The notes under the pieces are model-generated. The model was not told the DNA's origin. It saw only the letters and a program-made list of their open reading frames with translations, and searched no databases. A stretch of 64,000 nucleotides of DNA from Pyrus communis (lineage: Eukaryota; Streptophyta; Magnoliopsida; Rosales; Rosaceae), in NCBI RefSeq assembly GCF_963583255.1, contig NC_084816.1, positions 10,679,600 to 10,743,599 on the forward strand, written 5' to 3'. The translations under genes and the position numbers were made by a program. Numbering within the stretch: the stretch's first letter is position 1; every line of letters begins with the position of its first letter. Shown one piece after another: positions 23,345-35,180 of this stretch.

Positions 23345-24060
23345 AGTTTCATATATATTCCAATGTTGGTTATCGAGTAAAAATAAAACAAAAAACATTC
23401 CAATATTATTGGTGGGCTGATAAGTTTTGACTATGCTTTCTTGCTTAATTTCCTGCCCTCGTCGTGTACCCGCAGGAATCCCACGATTCCAGAAGTCCTT
23501 GCAAGTCTTGAGAGCGTAAAATATAGCCATACATAATTTTCATAAAAGGTGGACTGGACAACAAACACGTTGATTTATGGCTATAATTTAAGTTAAAAGC
23601 CATGATGTCATGGAAGAAAGACCGTACGGGTAATGCTACACTTACCATCTTGGTGTCCCATCACTTATATTATATCTCTAATAAAGGTGGGCTTGCCAAC
23701 GCATGTGAATCCGATATTTATTAGAAAGAAGGTACAAGTGATGATACAACTAGATGATGAGAATAACATTTTTGCATAAAATATGGTTGATATTTTGACT
23801 TGCATAAAATATGGGTGGTGCCAGTGGCGCTCTCAAGACTTGCTAGGACTTCTAGAATTGTGGGTTCGAAACCCAATGGTAAATGACGGATTATGAGACT
23901 TATTTAAAACTAAAAACTGGAAGTCTCAGATTCAAAACCCGCTACTAGTGTGGAAGCCAGGCGTGTGGCTAAGTGAGTCTGAAATGCCTCTGTGAGTCTT
24001 CCCGACCCCTAAAGGGGTGGATAACCATTGCTTGCCACTAATTTCTCCCTTTTTAAACAA
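23345..24060 (+). repeat. Duplicated host block with inverted SINE head, MITE-like segment and full SINE
   Basis: This parallels 15370-15810 and 36760-37660. An inverted SINE head lies at about 23455-23520. A segment at about 23630-23780 with GGTAATGCTACA and AATAACATTTTT ends is shared with 37240-37390 and 53890-54040 and looks like a MITE. A SINE follows at about 23810-24055 with GGTTCGAAACC at its B box. No gene. Confidence 0.7.
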
Positions 24061-24932
24061 AGGGCCATAAAGTCTTTTTCACTTCAATTTTGGTTAGTTT
24101 TATAATAAATGAAAAATGTAGGTTATATTTCAGTAGGTGATCTCTAAAATGGCTATATTTCCAAGTTTCCCAAATAAGTTTAGGCTTTCAACAAAACTTT
24201 CAACTGACCACTGTGTTTGTTGAACTGCAATTGCTGATTCTAAGGTTATTGACCAACTTAGCTTGAATTAATATGGAATTGAACATAGATAAAAGGGTCA
24301 TCATTAATTAGTTACTTGCATATTGGTCACCTAATTGGTTTTATTAAGGTATACATCTTAATAAAAGAAAATGTTACACTTAGTTTAGGAAAAATATGAG
24401 GTTTTGCACCACACATTAATGAAAGAGTAATTTTTATCTTCATGCAGTCTCAGTACTACATGAAGAGCGTGATAGCGTACTTTTAGCTCTTAGGTCAAAT
24501 GATATGCAAAAATAGAAATGAATTTATAGGAGTTCGAACTCAAATTGAGAGTTTCATATCTTTACTCGCTTTCCACTAAACCAAGTTCCTAATCTGTACT
24601 CACTTTCCACTAGACCAACCGAATAGAGATGCATACCCACAGCCGACTGATTTATTTGAAGGTCGATATTGGTAAAACTGTATTTCCAAAGCTTGATCTT
24701 CCCAGATCTCCTCAAAATTTCAAATTCAATTTATATATTCTTTTTCACATCCTTTAATCAATCTTCATGCATGAACGAAGCACATTGGAGTATTATACAA
24801 AACAAAACCAACTTTGATCCTTTATATGCATTTTGATACCTGTTGAAAAAAATTAATATTCCACCACACAATATTTTTTTTTTTTAAAAAAAAAAGGAAA
24901 ACTGGTGGCAAGCTACGGTTATCCACTCCTAA
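24061..24932 (+). repeat. Duplicated flank shared with 51660-52640
   Basis: The sequence matches the second block almost throughout; the block at 51720-51840 has an extra MITE. Within it a minus-strand tRNA-derived SINE lies at about 24530-24630: A-box-like TGGTTTAGTGGAAAGCG, duplicated once, and B-box-like GAGTTCGAACTCC. No host gene. Confidence 0.75.
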
Positions 24933-25340
24933 GCCATACCACATGGACAATCTGTTGATACAATTATTGTACCGGCGCAGGAGTTGCTGGAAAAAGAAGG
25001 CCAAGCTCCGAAATACATTGGAATGAACTATAAGGAGTATGTCCAGCTTCAACAAAGTGGCAAGAACTACATGAAATCCACCTTTGATCACAAACTTTGC
25101 GTAACTAAGCTTTATACACAGTCCCATGGCGTGGTCACAGTTCAAGCGATCTCAACCACATTGAAAGAGCTGCAGCTTCCTTTTGGCATATTTTTCTTCG
25201 AACTGTTTTTAGTGAAAATTTCTCTTCTTTTGTTTCAGCGATCTCAACCACTTGATGTGTTATTAGCGCCAAACAGCTTTGTACGTAGTTCAATAATGTC
25301 AAACAATCTTAGACTAGCAGCTAGTTTTGAGTGAAAAAGA
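24933..25340 (+). pseudogene. 2-oxoglutarate dioxygenase 3'-end fragment
   Basis: The sequence matches the last part of exon 2 (from the GPSVDTL region of the intact protein on) and the 3' flank. The C-terminal tail reads on past the old stop because CTAGCG has become CTTTGCG, a one-base length change. Upstream coding sequence is missing: the join is to SINE-tail sequence ending near CCACTCCTAAG, the same breakpoint as in the 4558 fragment, so these two fragments descend from one truncated ancestor. Confidence 0.85.
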
Positions 25341-25367
25341 AAGATAACGGATTCAAATCAAGTGGTC

Positions 25368-27444
25368 TGATAGGATTTATAGTACCTGCGCAAATAGGGT
25401 TAAAATCAGTGAAAATACTTGTAAGAGTACAAGATAATTGTAGTATAATTGTTCATGCAAGGTCGTTGTCCCCAAAGATTGTTTGACTAATTCGTAATTA
25501 AATTAACTCTTAGTTAATTATTAAAACAGATTTTTAACAAAGATTTGAGATTTTTGAATTTGAAAAGATTAAATTAACAATAAAAGAAATTTGAAAGTTG
25601 GGAAATAATGGTAGCAAAGAAGAAAAACGTGTTTTAAATTAAATAATTTTAGGAAAGACTAGGGTTTAGCCATCACCATTACAATCCTACGCAATTCTAC
25701 CAATTCCTTATGAATTTCCACATACATGTTTTGAAGGTTTGGCTTTCCTAATGCATATTTTCCTCGTGATGTTCAAGCGAAAACATATATCTAACATGCA
25801 ACCCACCTATGATGTTCAGATCAAATATAAATATGCAAGACTCATTAAGCTTTGTGAAAACCCTTTGAAAAACCATGCAACCCTTAAGAGCATGATGTTC
25901 GCCTTAAGTGAACTTACCATTACTAATCACAAGACGCCCTCTTCAATTTTAGGGTGATGATCCAACAGAAATTGCATCAAATTACTAGTCTAAATATCCT
26001 AATGGTGATCAATCATTAACATATATAGATAGTTTTAATTACAGTGATTAATAATTCAAAGCAAGCACGCATCCATTCACAAGCAAATTAATAAAATTAC
26101 ATATTCATGCTAAGGCTCATGGCCTAACCCTAGCAAAGGAATTAGTTATGTATACTCATAATAAAAATCAAAGAAAATATCATTTGTAGAGCCAAAAATA
26201 ATTATAAGGTGACACGTGGATTTTTGGATAAAAGAGGACAAAAATACCCTTGAGGCATACTGGGATTCCTACGCGCGAGTAGCGAGCAATCATCCCTCAA
26301 CCAAATCAAAAGTGCCCAAAATAGGTAACAAATTCAAAACTATTTCATCCACCCTCATCCTATATTTTCAACAAGGTAATTATTCCATAACCCCCAAAAC
26401 TTTTAAATTATGTTAATTAGTCTACTAATGGATTTATTATCTAATTAATCTATTAATGGCTAATTAACTACAAATTACACCTAAAAAATACCACAAATGG
26501 CCGGTCCCTATTCTCCTAATAGGGCCGGCCATATCCCTATAAATAGCTCTCCATTCTCTCAAAAAACTACTTCCAAGTCTCTTGCAAAACTCTACAAAAT
26601 TCTCCAAACACTCTTCCCTCAAAATTCTAACTTTGGCATCGGGGGTTCTTCGGCCAAACACCCCCCCCCCCCATTCATCATGGGCGCGTGAGGCTTTTTG
26701 GCCTAGACCAAAAGTGTGATTTGTTTTGTAGGTGCAATTTTGTCTAAGAATGAGAAGGTGGAAATTTGCATCCACATCATTAACTAGAAAAGGATGAAAA
26801 CACCTTGTAGGTAAAAGTCTGAAATTCTCCAAAGCTTTGCTAAGTTCTCTTAATGTTGCGTCATGAACCCTAATGACTAAAATACCTTATTTATATTACT
26901 CCAAAAAAATAAAACCCTCACAGAAAAGGCCTTCTAAAACCTAGGAAATAAAATAATAAAAGGATAACTAGGAATTACATTCCTATTTTGATTAGGAAAT
27001 CTGCCCAACAAAGAAATAGCCACGTTTCTGGACCTTCAAGGCTCCAAAACAGGCACAAAATGACTCGAATTAAAGATTAGGTCCTCCTCTTCAAGTTCCA
27101 AGAAGAGTCCAATTCCAAAATCCATCTTCCAGTCCAAAAGTCGCAAATAAACTCTACAGCCCAATCTGCAAGCACTGCACGCTGGGCATAAATTAATTCG
27201 CCACAATCAGATGTTTTGAGATAAAATTATGAAATTTTGATACAACCTTCTTGACAGATTCACGAATCCGCTCCAATTGAAATCACTTAAAAAATTTCAC
27301 CGTTTGATTACTTTATGCTCAGAACAAGTTCGCATATCCTACATTAAAATCACATAACAAAGTATCAAAATCTCACAAAAATAATAACTAAAATATACCT
27401 AGAATAGAAAATAAAATATAGTATAAAATCGACTCATTATAATC
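25368..27444 (-). mobile_element. LTR element, probable solo LTR, with a nested LTR
   Basis: Its reverse complement matches the element at 38563-40017 from one end (TGAGTCGATTTTATA) to the other (GGTCGTTGTCCCC... CCTATCA). It is flanked by GGTC at 25364-25367 and 27445-27448, and the related flank at 5310 is continuous. Subtracting the nested LTR leaves about 1.48 kb, close to the 1.46 kb of the other copy. No internal coding domain or second LTR was seen, so solo LTR is the simplest reading. Confidence 0.75.
26185..26776 (+). mobile_element. Solo LTR (592 bp) nested in the LTR element
   Basis: The element runs from TGTAGAGCCAAAAATAA to TTTGCATCCACA with TCATT at 26180-26184 and 26777-26781. 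A related LTR lies at 35787-36344. Inside, CCCTATAAATAGC near 26534 is a clear TATA-type promoter word, and a run of C lies near 26660. Confidence 0.9.
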
Positions 27445-27448
27445 GGTC

Positions 27449-28386
27449 GTCAAGTGAAAAAGAAAACAAGGTCGGTTTCCAAAAAAAAAAAAAGAAAACA
27501 AGGTTCATGAGCACAATAGCAGCACATCAGTTTTAATATATAACCCATTAAAATAAGACAGAAGAAAGAGAAAGAAATATCAAATCAAGTGCAACTTCTG
27601 GAATCCACAATCACCATACGCAACACGCGGTTTTCAATATATTTGGACTTTGAAGTTGGATTTACATAGTTTTGCGTTGAAATTAAGCTAATGATTGATT
27701 TTCTTTTTTGAGTACATCGATATTTTTATATGAAGGAGAGGCGGCAAAATCACACAATGGACAGCCTAATTTGGTATCGAATTCGCCATTCATGAGATTC
27801 AAACCTAAGACCTCTCACTTTCGAGTAATGAGAAATACTACTAAACTGTAGTACTGAGTAGCAGCTGATGATTGATATTGAGTTTAAAAAAATGAACGCT
27901 CCACATAAATAAATAAATAAAATATTAATTTGTGTATATATTTTTTCTGAGAATTTATATATTATTTAGTTTGGTTCAGTTCAATTTTTGTACCACCAAA
28001 ATTGAAACCGAACCAATAATTTTTAGTTTGGTTTAGTTCGGTTTTCTAGTTTCGATTTGGTTTTCAATTGGTTTGGTCCTTTTTAGTTTCAGTTTAGTGT
28101 TCGATTTTTTTTTGCATTCATTTCCTTTTGTCATTGGTTGTCCAAAAATGGTACTCTTATCATTTATTTATACTATTATTTGTGTCATCTTTCTAATAGA
28201 GATATGACCCATATATGCTAGTAGGCCTTATTTCTATTGAATAGATGATACAAATAGATGATAAGTGTAACATTACTCTTGTTCAAGCATCCCACACAAT
28301 AGATCTAAAAACAAATGAGAGAGACCTAGAGAACCATTAGGTTGTTAACGGAAAAATGTTTTGACCGTTAATTTGATTTAATCATA
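27449..28386 (+). repeat. Duplicated dioxygenase 3' flank with a minus-strand SINE
   Basis: Bases 27449-27625 match 5330-5460, and 27640-28130 resemble 41640-41900, with GGTTTGGTTCGG-type words. A minus-strand SINE relic at about 27735-27870 shares a GAGAGGTCTTAGGTT core with the SINE at 55752. A MITE-like segment lies at 28170-28275. No gene. Confidence 0.6.
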
Positions 28387-28513
28387 GAGAATTATTATTA
28401 GCACTTTAAAAATCTCATTTCACACTCTAAACTTTCTATAATTAGAAAGAAGGATGCACTTGTGAGGAGGGTAGAATTAGAATGAGATTTTTGAAGTGCT
28501 AATAACAATTCTC
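28387..28513. mobile_element. Short hAT-type MITE (127 bp)
   Basis: Same family as 6158-6278. Ends GAGAATTATTATTAGC and CTAATAACAATTCTC are inverted. Flanks TAATCATA at 28379-28386 and 28514-28521 are a perfect 8-bp duplication. The related site near 50830 is empty. Confidence 0.9.
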
Positions 28514-29430
28514 TAATCATAATATGGTGGTGAGATTAGTAGTGGAGATGATGGCATAATACCTTATTACGATGAAATCAAACTAAATGAATCTTAATTG
28601 TTTCTTATTAACACTCAATGAGTTGCTTTGTCAATCTATTAGCTAGCTATTCTAGAAGTTCTTGAAAGTCTTGAGAGCAACACCCCACGTGTCAAGATAC
28701 ATGTGGGAAATAAGTTTAGGCTTTCAACAAAAATTTCAACTGGCCACTGTGTTTGTTGAACTGCTTTGCTGATTCTAAGGTTACTGACCATACAAAACGA
28801 GCAACATAGCTTCAATTAATATGGAACTGATCATAAAAAAAAAGGGTCATGATTAATTAATTACTTGCATCCGTCACTTAATTAGGTTCTTCTTCTGTTT
28901 TTTATTTTATTTTATTTATTTATTTATATATAAAAATTTTGCGAATGATTAGATATCCATTACAAGATAAAAGAAGATAATGAAAAAGAAGCAGAGCTAG
29001 AAGAAGGAAATGATCGATACTGGAACAATATAACAAAATAAGAACTACACAACAAAGACAACATGATGGAAGCCTAGAAGAGCTGAAAGCAGATAAGCAA
29101 AAGTTGAAAGAGCAAAATAATAATGCAACAAGTGGGGAATATGTCACAATAACACTGTGTAAAGTTACGTACAATAAGTCCAGCACCAGACAAAAATATA
29201 AACATCATTGTGGCACTCGCCATAATAAATGGAATAATGGCATAAGAGTAAATAAAAAAAATGTTTGATCCATTATGGACATTTTCCACCAAAAATTCCC
29301 TTTTAATTAAAAATAAAATTGAAAAGAGCTTTCATTAAATCCCCTTTTTTTATATGCTGAATAAAATACTTCGTAGATTGCATATTTTAAAGTTAATTTT
29401 AATTTTAATTTGAGAAATGTTAAGGGAGCC
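28514..29430 (+). repeat. Duplicated non-coding segment, inverted copy at 56220-56670
   Basis: Bases 28540-28720 match 50850-51030. Bases 28940-29415 are the reverse complement of 56220-56670. A minus-strand open frame (88 residues, Ser/Leu/Cys-rich) at 28920-29186 has a counterpart in the inverted copy, but it carries no recognisable domain and could be chance. Confidence 0.6.
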
Positions 29431-30179
29431 TTACTTATAGAGACATAAATACATATCATATTTCACACAACTCCACCCCTTTTAAACCATTATAAGGAGG
29501 GACAAAAAACCCAACAAAAAACCAAGCCTAACCCAAAAAGAAATGGATTGAGTAAATTACGGCCCGTGCCACTCTATTATAACCGTTAATAAATGGTCAC
29601 GTTAACCACTACACAACAAAAATCATAAACACTAACCGGTTTCCTTTCCCTTTTCCCTTATTCAATACCCGCGGTTTCCTCTTCCCCAAACCTATCATTT
29701 CAAATTCCTCTCATGCAAAAGATACTTCCCAAAAAAGAACACTAAAATCTCTATAGTTCACGACACTTTGAAGCTGGATTTTCAGTAAATGATTCACAAA
29801 GTTCAGCCGGATTTCCAAAAAGATCAGTGTTTCAAAGGTTTTCCTACCACTTAAAATCGTCATTTTGCATGATTATATTTTCAAACTTTGTAAAAAAACG
29901 AATGCATTATCAAGTGTTTTTGCACCTCTTTATTTATTTATTTATTTATTTTTTATTTTTTGCCAAAGACATTTTCAAAACTGTCAAAAACACATGCATT
30001 ATCAAGTGTTTTTTGCACTTGATTTTACAAAAAATTCACTGTTCCAGTTCGAGAAAAAACAATTTCAGTGTTTTAGATGTTTCAGTTTTGCTTTTTTAGT
30101 TTATATGTTACTGATTCTTCAACATCTGAAAAAGAAAAATGAATATGCGTCTAAATTTTGTGAGTAAAAACATTAACCG

Positions 30180-30846
30180 TCTAGCTTCGATGCTACACTT
30201 TGAACTAATGTTGCACTTTGTACTGATGTTGCACTTTGTAAATTAATTCTGGTTGTACTTTCTGTTTGTAAATTGGTTTTGCATATAAATATGTTATAGA
30301 AAAATAAAAAAAGGAATCTGCATCAAGCTTGTGTTAAAACAATTATGCATCTACATTGTGCGTTAATAACCAATTTTACATTTACCTTGTTTGCTAATTG
30401 ATGTTGCATCTATTTGTGTGCTAAGTGATACTGCATCTACTTGTTTGCTAAGTGATGCTGCTTATAGCTTGAACGCTAAGTGATGCTGCTTATAGCTTGA
30501 ATGCTCAGTGATGTTGCATCAAGCTTGTGTTAAAACAATTATGCATCTACATTATGCGTTAACAACCAATTCTGCATTTAACTTGTTTGCTAAGTGACGC
30601 TGCATCTACTTATTTGCTAAGTGACGTTGCATCTACTTGTTTGCTAAGTGATGTTGCATATAGCTTGCACACTAAGTGATGCTGCCTCAAGCTTGTGTTA
30701 AAACAATTATGCATCTACATTATGCGTTAACAACTAATTCTGCATCTACCTTGTTTGCTAATTGATGTTGCATCTACTTGTGCGCTAAGTGATGTTGCAT
30801 ATAGCTTGTGCGCTTAGTGATGCTGCATCTAGCATGTGTGCTAAGC
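30180..30846 (+). repeat. Minisatellite of CTAAGTGATGCTGCATCTACTTG-like units
   Basis: About fourteen variants of a GATGYTGCA word occur every 26-30 bases. A longer order is set by AAGCTTGTGTTAAAAC at about 30324, 30521 and 30689. It abuts the truncated transposase. Confidence 0.85.
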
Positions 30847-31902
30847 ATCAAGAAGAGTACCAGTATATCTTCCCTTCAAAAACGTACCATCAAGGAACAA
30901 TATTGGTTTACACCATAGTAATCCTTTAACACAAGCTCCAAAAGATATGAATAACCTTTCAAATCATTTACTAGCATTATCAAATTCTAGTGCACAAAAT
31001 GATCCATCATTGGCACGCACGAACTCATTAAGGTACCAAGGCAAAAATCCAAAGGAGAAAGCCTCATCACCATTAACCTCATTATATGCAATCTCTTTGC
31101 CACGCCAAACTGCATGATATTTAACATCAATACCATAACTTTCCTTTATTTCTCTCATAACATCCTTTGCCTTAATAGACGGATTTGAACGAACCTTGGT
31201 AGCCAACAAAGAGGACGAAACAGAAGGGTCAAACCTTTTATTCTCCTTTTGACAAATACGTCCAATGCAAGTATGAATATTATTTAATTTTTTAATGATA
31301 AAACAACCACTAGGCTGTTGCAAAACAGCATGAACACGACATTGACACCCCTTCCAACAGTTTCTTTGAGCAAACAGTGGTAACATGCTTCAAATCATTC
31401 CCAGTGAACTTGAAAACAAAACCAATCTCAATAGAGTATTGTGTAAGTTTTCTATGAAACTGAACTGTACCATCTTCATAAATTTGATAATCATAAGAAA
31501 TATAACTATGCCACTCATTTGTTGCTTAATGGTGAGGTCCATAAGAGTCATACCCAAAAATTGGATCTCATCCCCAATACTAGTAACTTCACTTAGGCAA
31601 GACAACACACTACTAGTAGAAACAATAGACATCACCTTCTTAGCTTGAACATAAACATTAACAACTAGATTTGATATCAAGTTATTGACCAATAGAAGGG
31701 TCTGAATATCTTCATTGCACTCTAATAAACAGTTTGGTTCACATCCGTATAATGAGTATTTCAACAGAAAGCATCTTGATGACAAACTTGGAAACTTCAA
31801 AGTTAATTGCCCACATAAATCCTCATAACTAGTATGCGGTTAAAGTGACACAACTACTGCACGATTTTCATAAACACACTTCAACACTTTAACAACAGAC
31901 AT
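30847..31902 (-). pseudogene. Mutator-like transposase, N-terminal part, broken
   Basis: The likely start is the ATG at 31902 (MSVVKVLKCVYEN). A stop follows early, then the reading moves between frames: FPSLSSRCFLLKYSLYGCEPNCLLECNED (31800 down), then a segment with a zinc-binding-like C-x-C-x-V-H-A region and IKKLNNIHTC, then AKDVMREIKESYGI, YHAVWRGKE, and finally LFLDGTFLKGRYTGTLLD just before 30847, which contains the first catalytic Asp of the MULE DDE domain. The remaining catalytic part is absent. Family knowledge: MuDR-type transposases of plants. At least one frameshift and one stop are visible. Confidence 0.85.
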
Positions 31903-31924
31903 GATCTACATCAAAATAAAAAAA

Positions 31925-32460
31925 ATAAATAAATAAAGTTAAACTAATGCTGCATAGAAATAATTGGATATATATATATATATATATATGCATTTTAAAA
32001 TGTAAATATAATAATCAATAAAAACTAATGCTGCACAAATATTTGTAACACAGATGCAACACAAAAACGCCAAAAATGATTATAATCTATTAACTTGTTT
32101 CTAATCCATTGTCCTTTAAATAAATATTTATATAAAACTGATATTGCACAAATATTACGTTGATTATATAAAATTGATGCTGCACAAGTATTATGTTGAA
32201 AATTATTAAATGCTTATTAAAAGGGGGGGGGGGTTCCCCCCAACCCCCCCTAAAAAAACTTATTTCAACTGATTCTGGATGATTCTATGAACTAATGCTG
32301 CATAAATATTAATATATTTATTTATATAAAACTGATGCTACAAAAGTATTACATTGGAAATTATTAAATGTTCCCCCCCCCCAACAAAGAAAAAAAAAAC
32401 TTATACCAACTGATTATGTACGATTCTATGAACTGATGCTGCATAAATATTAATAACCTT
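31925..32460 (+). repeat. Dispersed ACTGATGCTGCA-like repeats and G/C runs
   Basis: Seven variants of ACT(A/G)ATGCTGCA followed by (T/C)AAATATTA lie between 31943 and 32440. Two odd tracts interrupt them: 11 G, TT, 6 C, AA, 7 C at 32223-32250, and 10 C at 32373-32382. A (TA)n run lies near 31968-31990. Confidence 0.75.
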
Positions 32461-32468
32461 CGCCAAAT

Positions 32469-33306
32469 TAAGGTTCTAAAAAATGGTAGGAGCTAGTCGG
32501 GCGGCAAGCTAGCGCCTAGCGCCTAGGCGGCTAAGTGGGATCTAGGCGGATTTAGGTTAATTTCATGTATATCTTGTAAATAAATGCATGTTAACATATA
32601 AAAAATTACACTTGTATGAAATTCTTGGATAAGATAACAAAAGAATGATAAAATACAAAAAGAGTATCCAACAAGTCTAAAATTTCAAAAACACATTAAG
32701 CATATATGCCATATAACTTAAGACATTTCAAAGGATTATATCTAATTTTTTAAAAATAAAAGTAAAAATCTGACATAGTGGGTTGGGTGGTTAATAATAA
32801 AACTACTAGGAAGCCATGCTAGTTATCCCTTAACGAAACCACGCCCATTGGTATCATCCCCGAAATCCTCTCTTTTATTTATGATTTTATTGGTGTCCTA
32901 CTTTGAACTTTGGAGCCAAGACTAGACAGAGCATGGGTATTTTATTTATGATTTTATCTGGGTTGGTGACACTTTCAACTTTGGAGCACCAAAACCGGTC
33001 AGAGCATGCATCCTTCCCCCATTTCATATCAACCGGTCCCATCTCTCTCATGACTTTCTCTCACATCTTTTCTCTCTCTTTTTTTGACGCACAGACCCCA
33101 CGTTCCCGTGCACTTTCCTCTCCCTCACATCGCTCTCTCCCTCTCTTTCTCTAAACCTACACACTCAACCACCAATTCTTATCATCACTCACACATCACC
33201 ATCATTTTTTTTTTGAAAACCGGTTCTCTCTTCTCTCTCTCTCTGTCTCTCTCTCTTTTCAAACTCTCTGCCTTCTCTCCAAACCATCTTTTCCTCTTAG
33301 ATTACA

Positions 33307-33351
<45 letters not shown>

Positions 33352-33913
33352 CTTTTGAACTCTTTGCCTTCTTTCTAAACCACCATAGCAAAAGAGAGCT
33401 CCAGGCACCATCACCACAAATTCAAATTAAATCAAGACCCTAAACCACCAAATACAAGACCTGCCCAACCTGGGGATCCCTATGGTACCTTTGCATGTTA
33501 AATTCTATGATGGAAAGTAGGAGAATCCAAGCAGGGGTTCTCGGTGATAGTTGCTCTAATGGAATTGAGCTACAACCTTTGAAAATTGAGCTTCTGGCGT
33601 GGAGCTCTAGCGAGGGACCTATCGAACTTGGGGTCCCATGAGCTCGAATTAGTCCCGTTCGAAACTCAGGTAGCTTAACCCATGCTCTGCATGTTAATTT
33701 CAAGTTTAAATTCGAGTTTGCGATTTTGGGTTTCTATTTGAAATTTCTTCCCAGGAAACCATTTCACTTCTCCTAGACAGCTGCCTAGACCGCCCAGGCC
33801 GCCTAAGAGCGCCTAACATCTCCTCGATATTTCTTAACAATTTGGACCTAATCGCATCGGCACACCTCCGCCCCTACACCTAGGCGCCGCCTAGGCCAAT
33901 TTTTAGAACACTG
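32469..33913. mobile_element. hAT-type element nested in the MULE
   Basis: The right end reads TTTTTAGAACACTG and the left end AAGGTTCTAAAAAATGG, partly mirrored, and both are followed by GCCTAGGCGG-like words. Flanks CGCCAAAT (32461-32468) and TGCCAAAT (33914-33921) are an 8-bp duplication with one change. The interior holds CT-rich sequence and a non-repetitive stretch at 33440-33740. No transposase was recognised. Remnants of related ends lie near 13976, 35650 and 54890. Confidence 0.75.
33312..33344. repeat. (CT)n microsatellite
   Basis: A run of about 16 CT units in a wider CT-rich region (33040-33370). The Ser/Leu-rich open frames here are composition artefacts. Confidence 0.9.
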
Positions 33914-34585
33914 TGCCAAATACTAAACTAACTCATAATACATTCCAATTCTAACAAATATATATGATAACTATACTACAAAAAACCAAAGGAACTTCAA
34001 TGAAAAACAAAAGCAACACAACGAAAAATCACCTTCGCCAAAAACTTGATCAAATAATAAAAATCAAATCAAAATCTTCAAAACTAAAATACCGTGACTG
34101 CAAAAAACAAAAAAACTCAATGCGACCAATAAAAAACTGAAAAATCAGAGACTCTTTCAAAATCTAAACCGAAATCAATTCAAAAACACACAATAACTTC
34201 GAAAATCTAAATCGGAACACATAAAATTCAGAGAGATAAACTTGAGAGAAACACTTACCTTCGAACAAAACTTGAATGATTCAAAGAGAAATTATGGCGA
34301 GAAATAATTGAGGGAGATGACGAAGGATAAATCAGAACGGATAAACCTCAGAGAGAAAGAAAAACAGCAGAGAAACGAAAATATAATTTAAATGATTCGA
34401 ATCATTGCCGATCACTATTTAACAAAATACGTAACTCTGTTTCTAACGGAAAAACCGAACATGATGTCATCTTACGCGGGTTTAAAAGATGTCATTTCTT
34501 GAATTGTTTAAAAAGTGTTGTCTCAATATATAATTAAATATTGAAAGTATACTTTAAGTGTAATTTTTCCAAATGTTAATGGGAC

Positions 34586-35069
34586 CCTCTCAGAGTGCGA
34601 CTATCCATGGACTCACTGCCACCTCATAATTTAACATTTATTCTTGTGCCAACATTATAAAACATTGTGCCCAAAATATAAGGTGGCAAATAGTCCCTAG
34701 AGAATCCACCTTTTGAGAGACCCTCCTTAGCATTTCTCAAATTGAGAAATGCTAAGGAGACTCTCTCAAAGTGAGACTTTTCATGGATTGAGAAATGCTA
34801 AGGAGACTCTCTCAAAGTCTCTCATGGATTGAGAAATGCTAAGGAGACTCTCTCAAAGTGAGACTTTTCATGGACTCACTGCCACCTCACAGTTTAACGT
34901 TTCTTCTCATGCCAACATTATTAAACATTGTATAAATTGTATAAATAAGTGCTTATATACACTTAAAAATATACATAATTGTATTGAGATACATATATTA
35001 CAAAATAAAATAACATATAGATTATTTTAAAAAATTTATTACATATATGTATATAATATATCCATATAT

Positions 35070-35118
<49 letters not shown>

Positions 35119-35180
35119 TATGACTTATGTGCAAAAGTTGAGAAATATTTCTTTTGGTTTTGTAACATTTTTTCTTAGCT
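34586..35180 (+). repeat. MITE-like segment with 41-46-bp tandem units and a (TAA)n tract
   Basis: ATTGAGAAATGCTAAGGAGA occurs at 34741, 34787 and 34828, giving units of 46 and 41 bp. The same word forms the inverted ends of the intact MITE at 56046-56219. A (TAA)n run spans 35071-35116 and has its counterpart, (TAT)n, in the inverted block at 55467-55506. Confidence 0.8.

Larger units (their letters stand above)
29431..34560 (-). mobile_element. Mutator-like element (MULE), degenerate, with nested hAT
   Basis: The inverted duplicate near 56200 has an uninterrupted site, whereas here AAATGTTAAGGGA (about 29418-29430) and AAATGTTAATGGGA (about 34572-34585) flank 5.1 kb, consistent with a long target duplication of Mutator type. 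It contains MULE transposase pieces on the minus strand, arrays of a GATGCTGCA-like motif on both sides of them, and a 1.4-kb hAT. Clear terminal inverted repeats were not found, so exact ends may shift by several bases. The last ~650 bases (33914-34560) look like an AT-rich leader. Confidence 0.7.

Noticed and set aside
28920..29186. 88-residue hydrophobic frame with an inverted counterpart at 56427-56666
   Set aside because: Conservation is explained by the segmental duplication; no domain, and the two frames end differently.
33084..33443. 119-residue Ser/Leu-rich frame that resembles a signal peptide protein
   Set aside because: Generated by the CT-rich tract in a nested hAT element.
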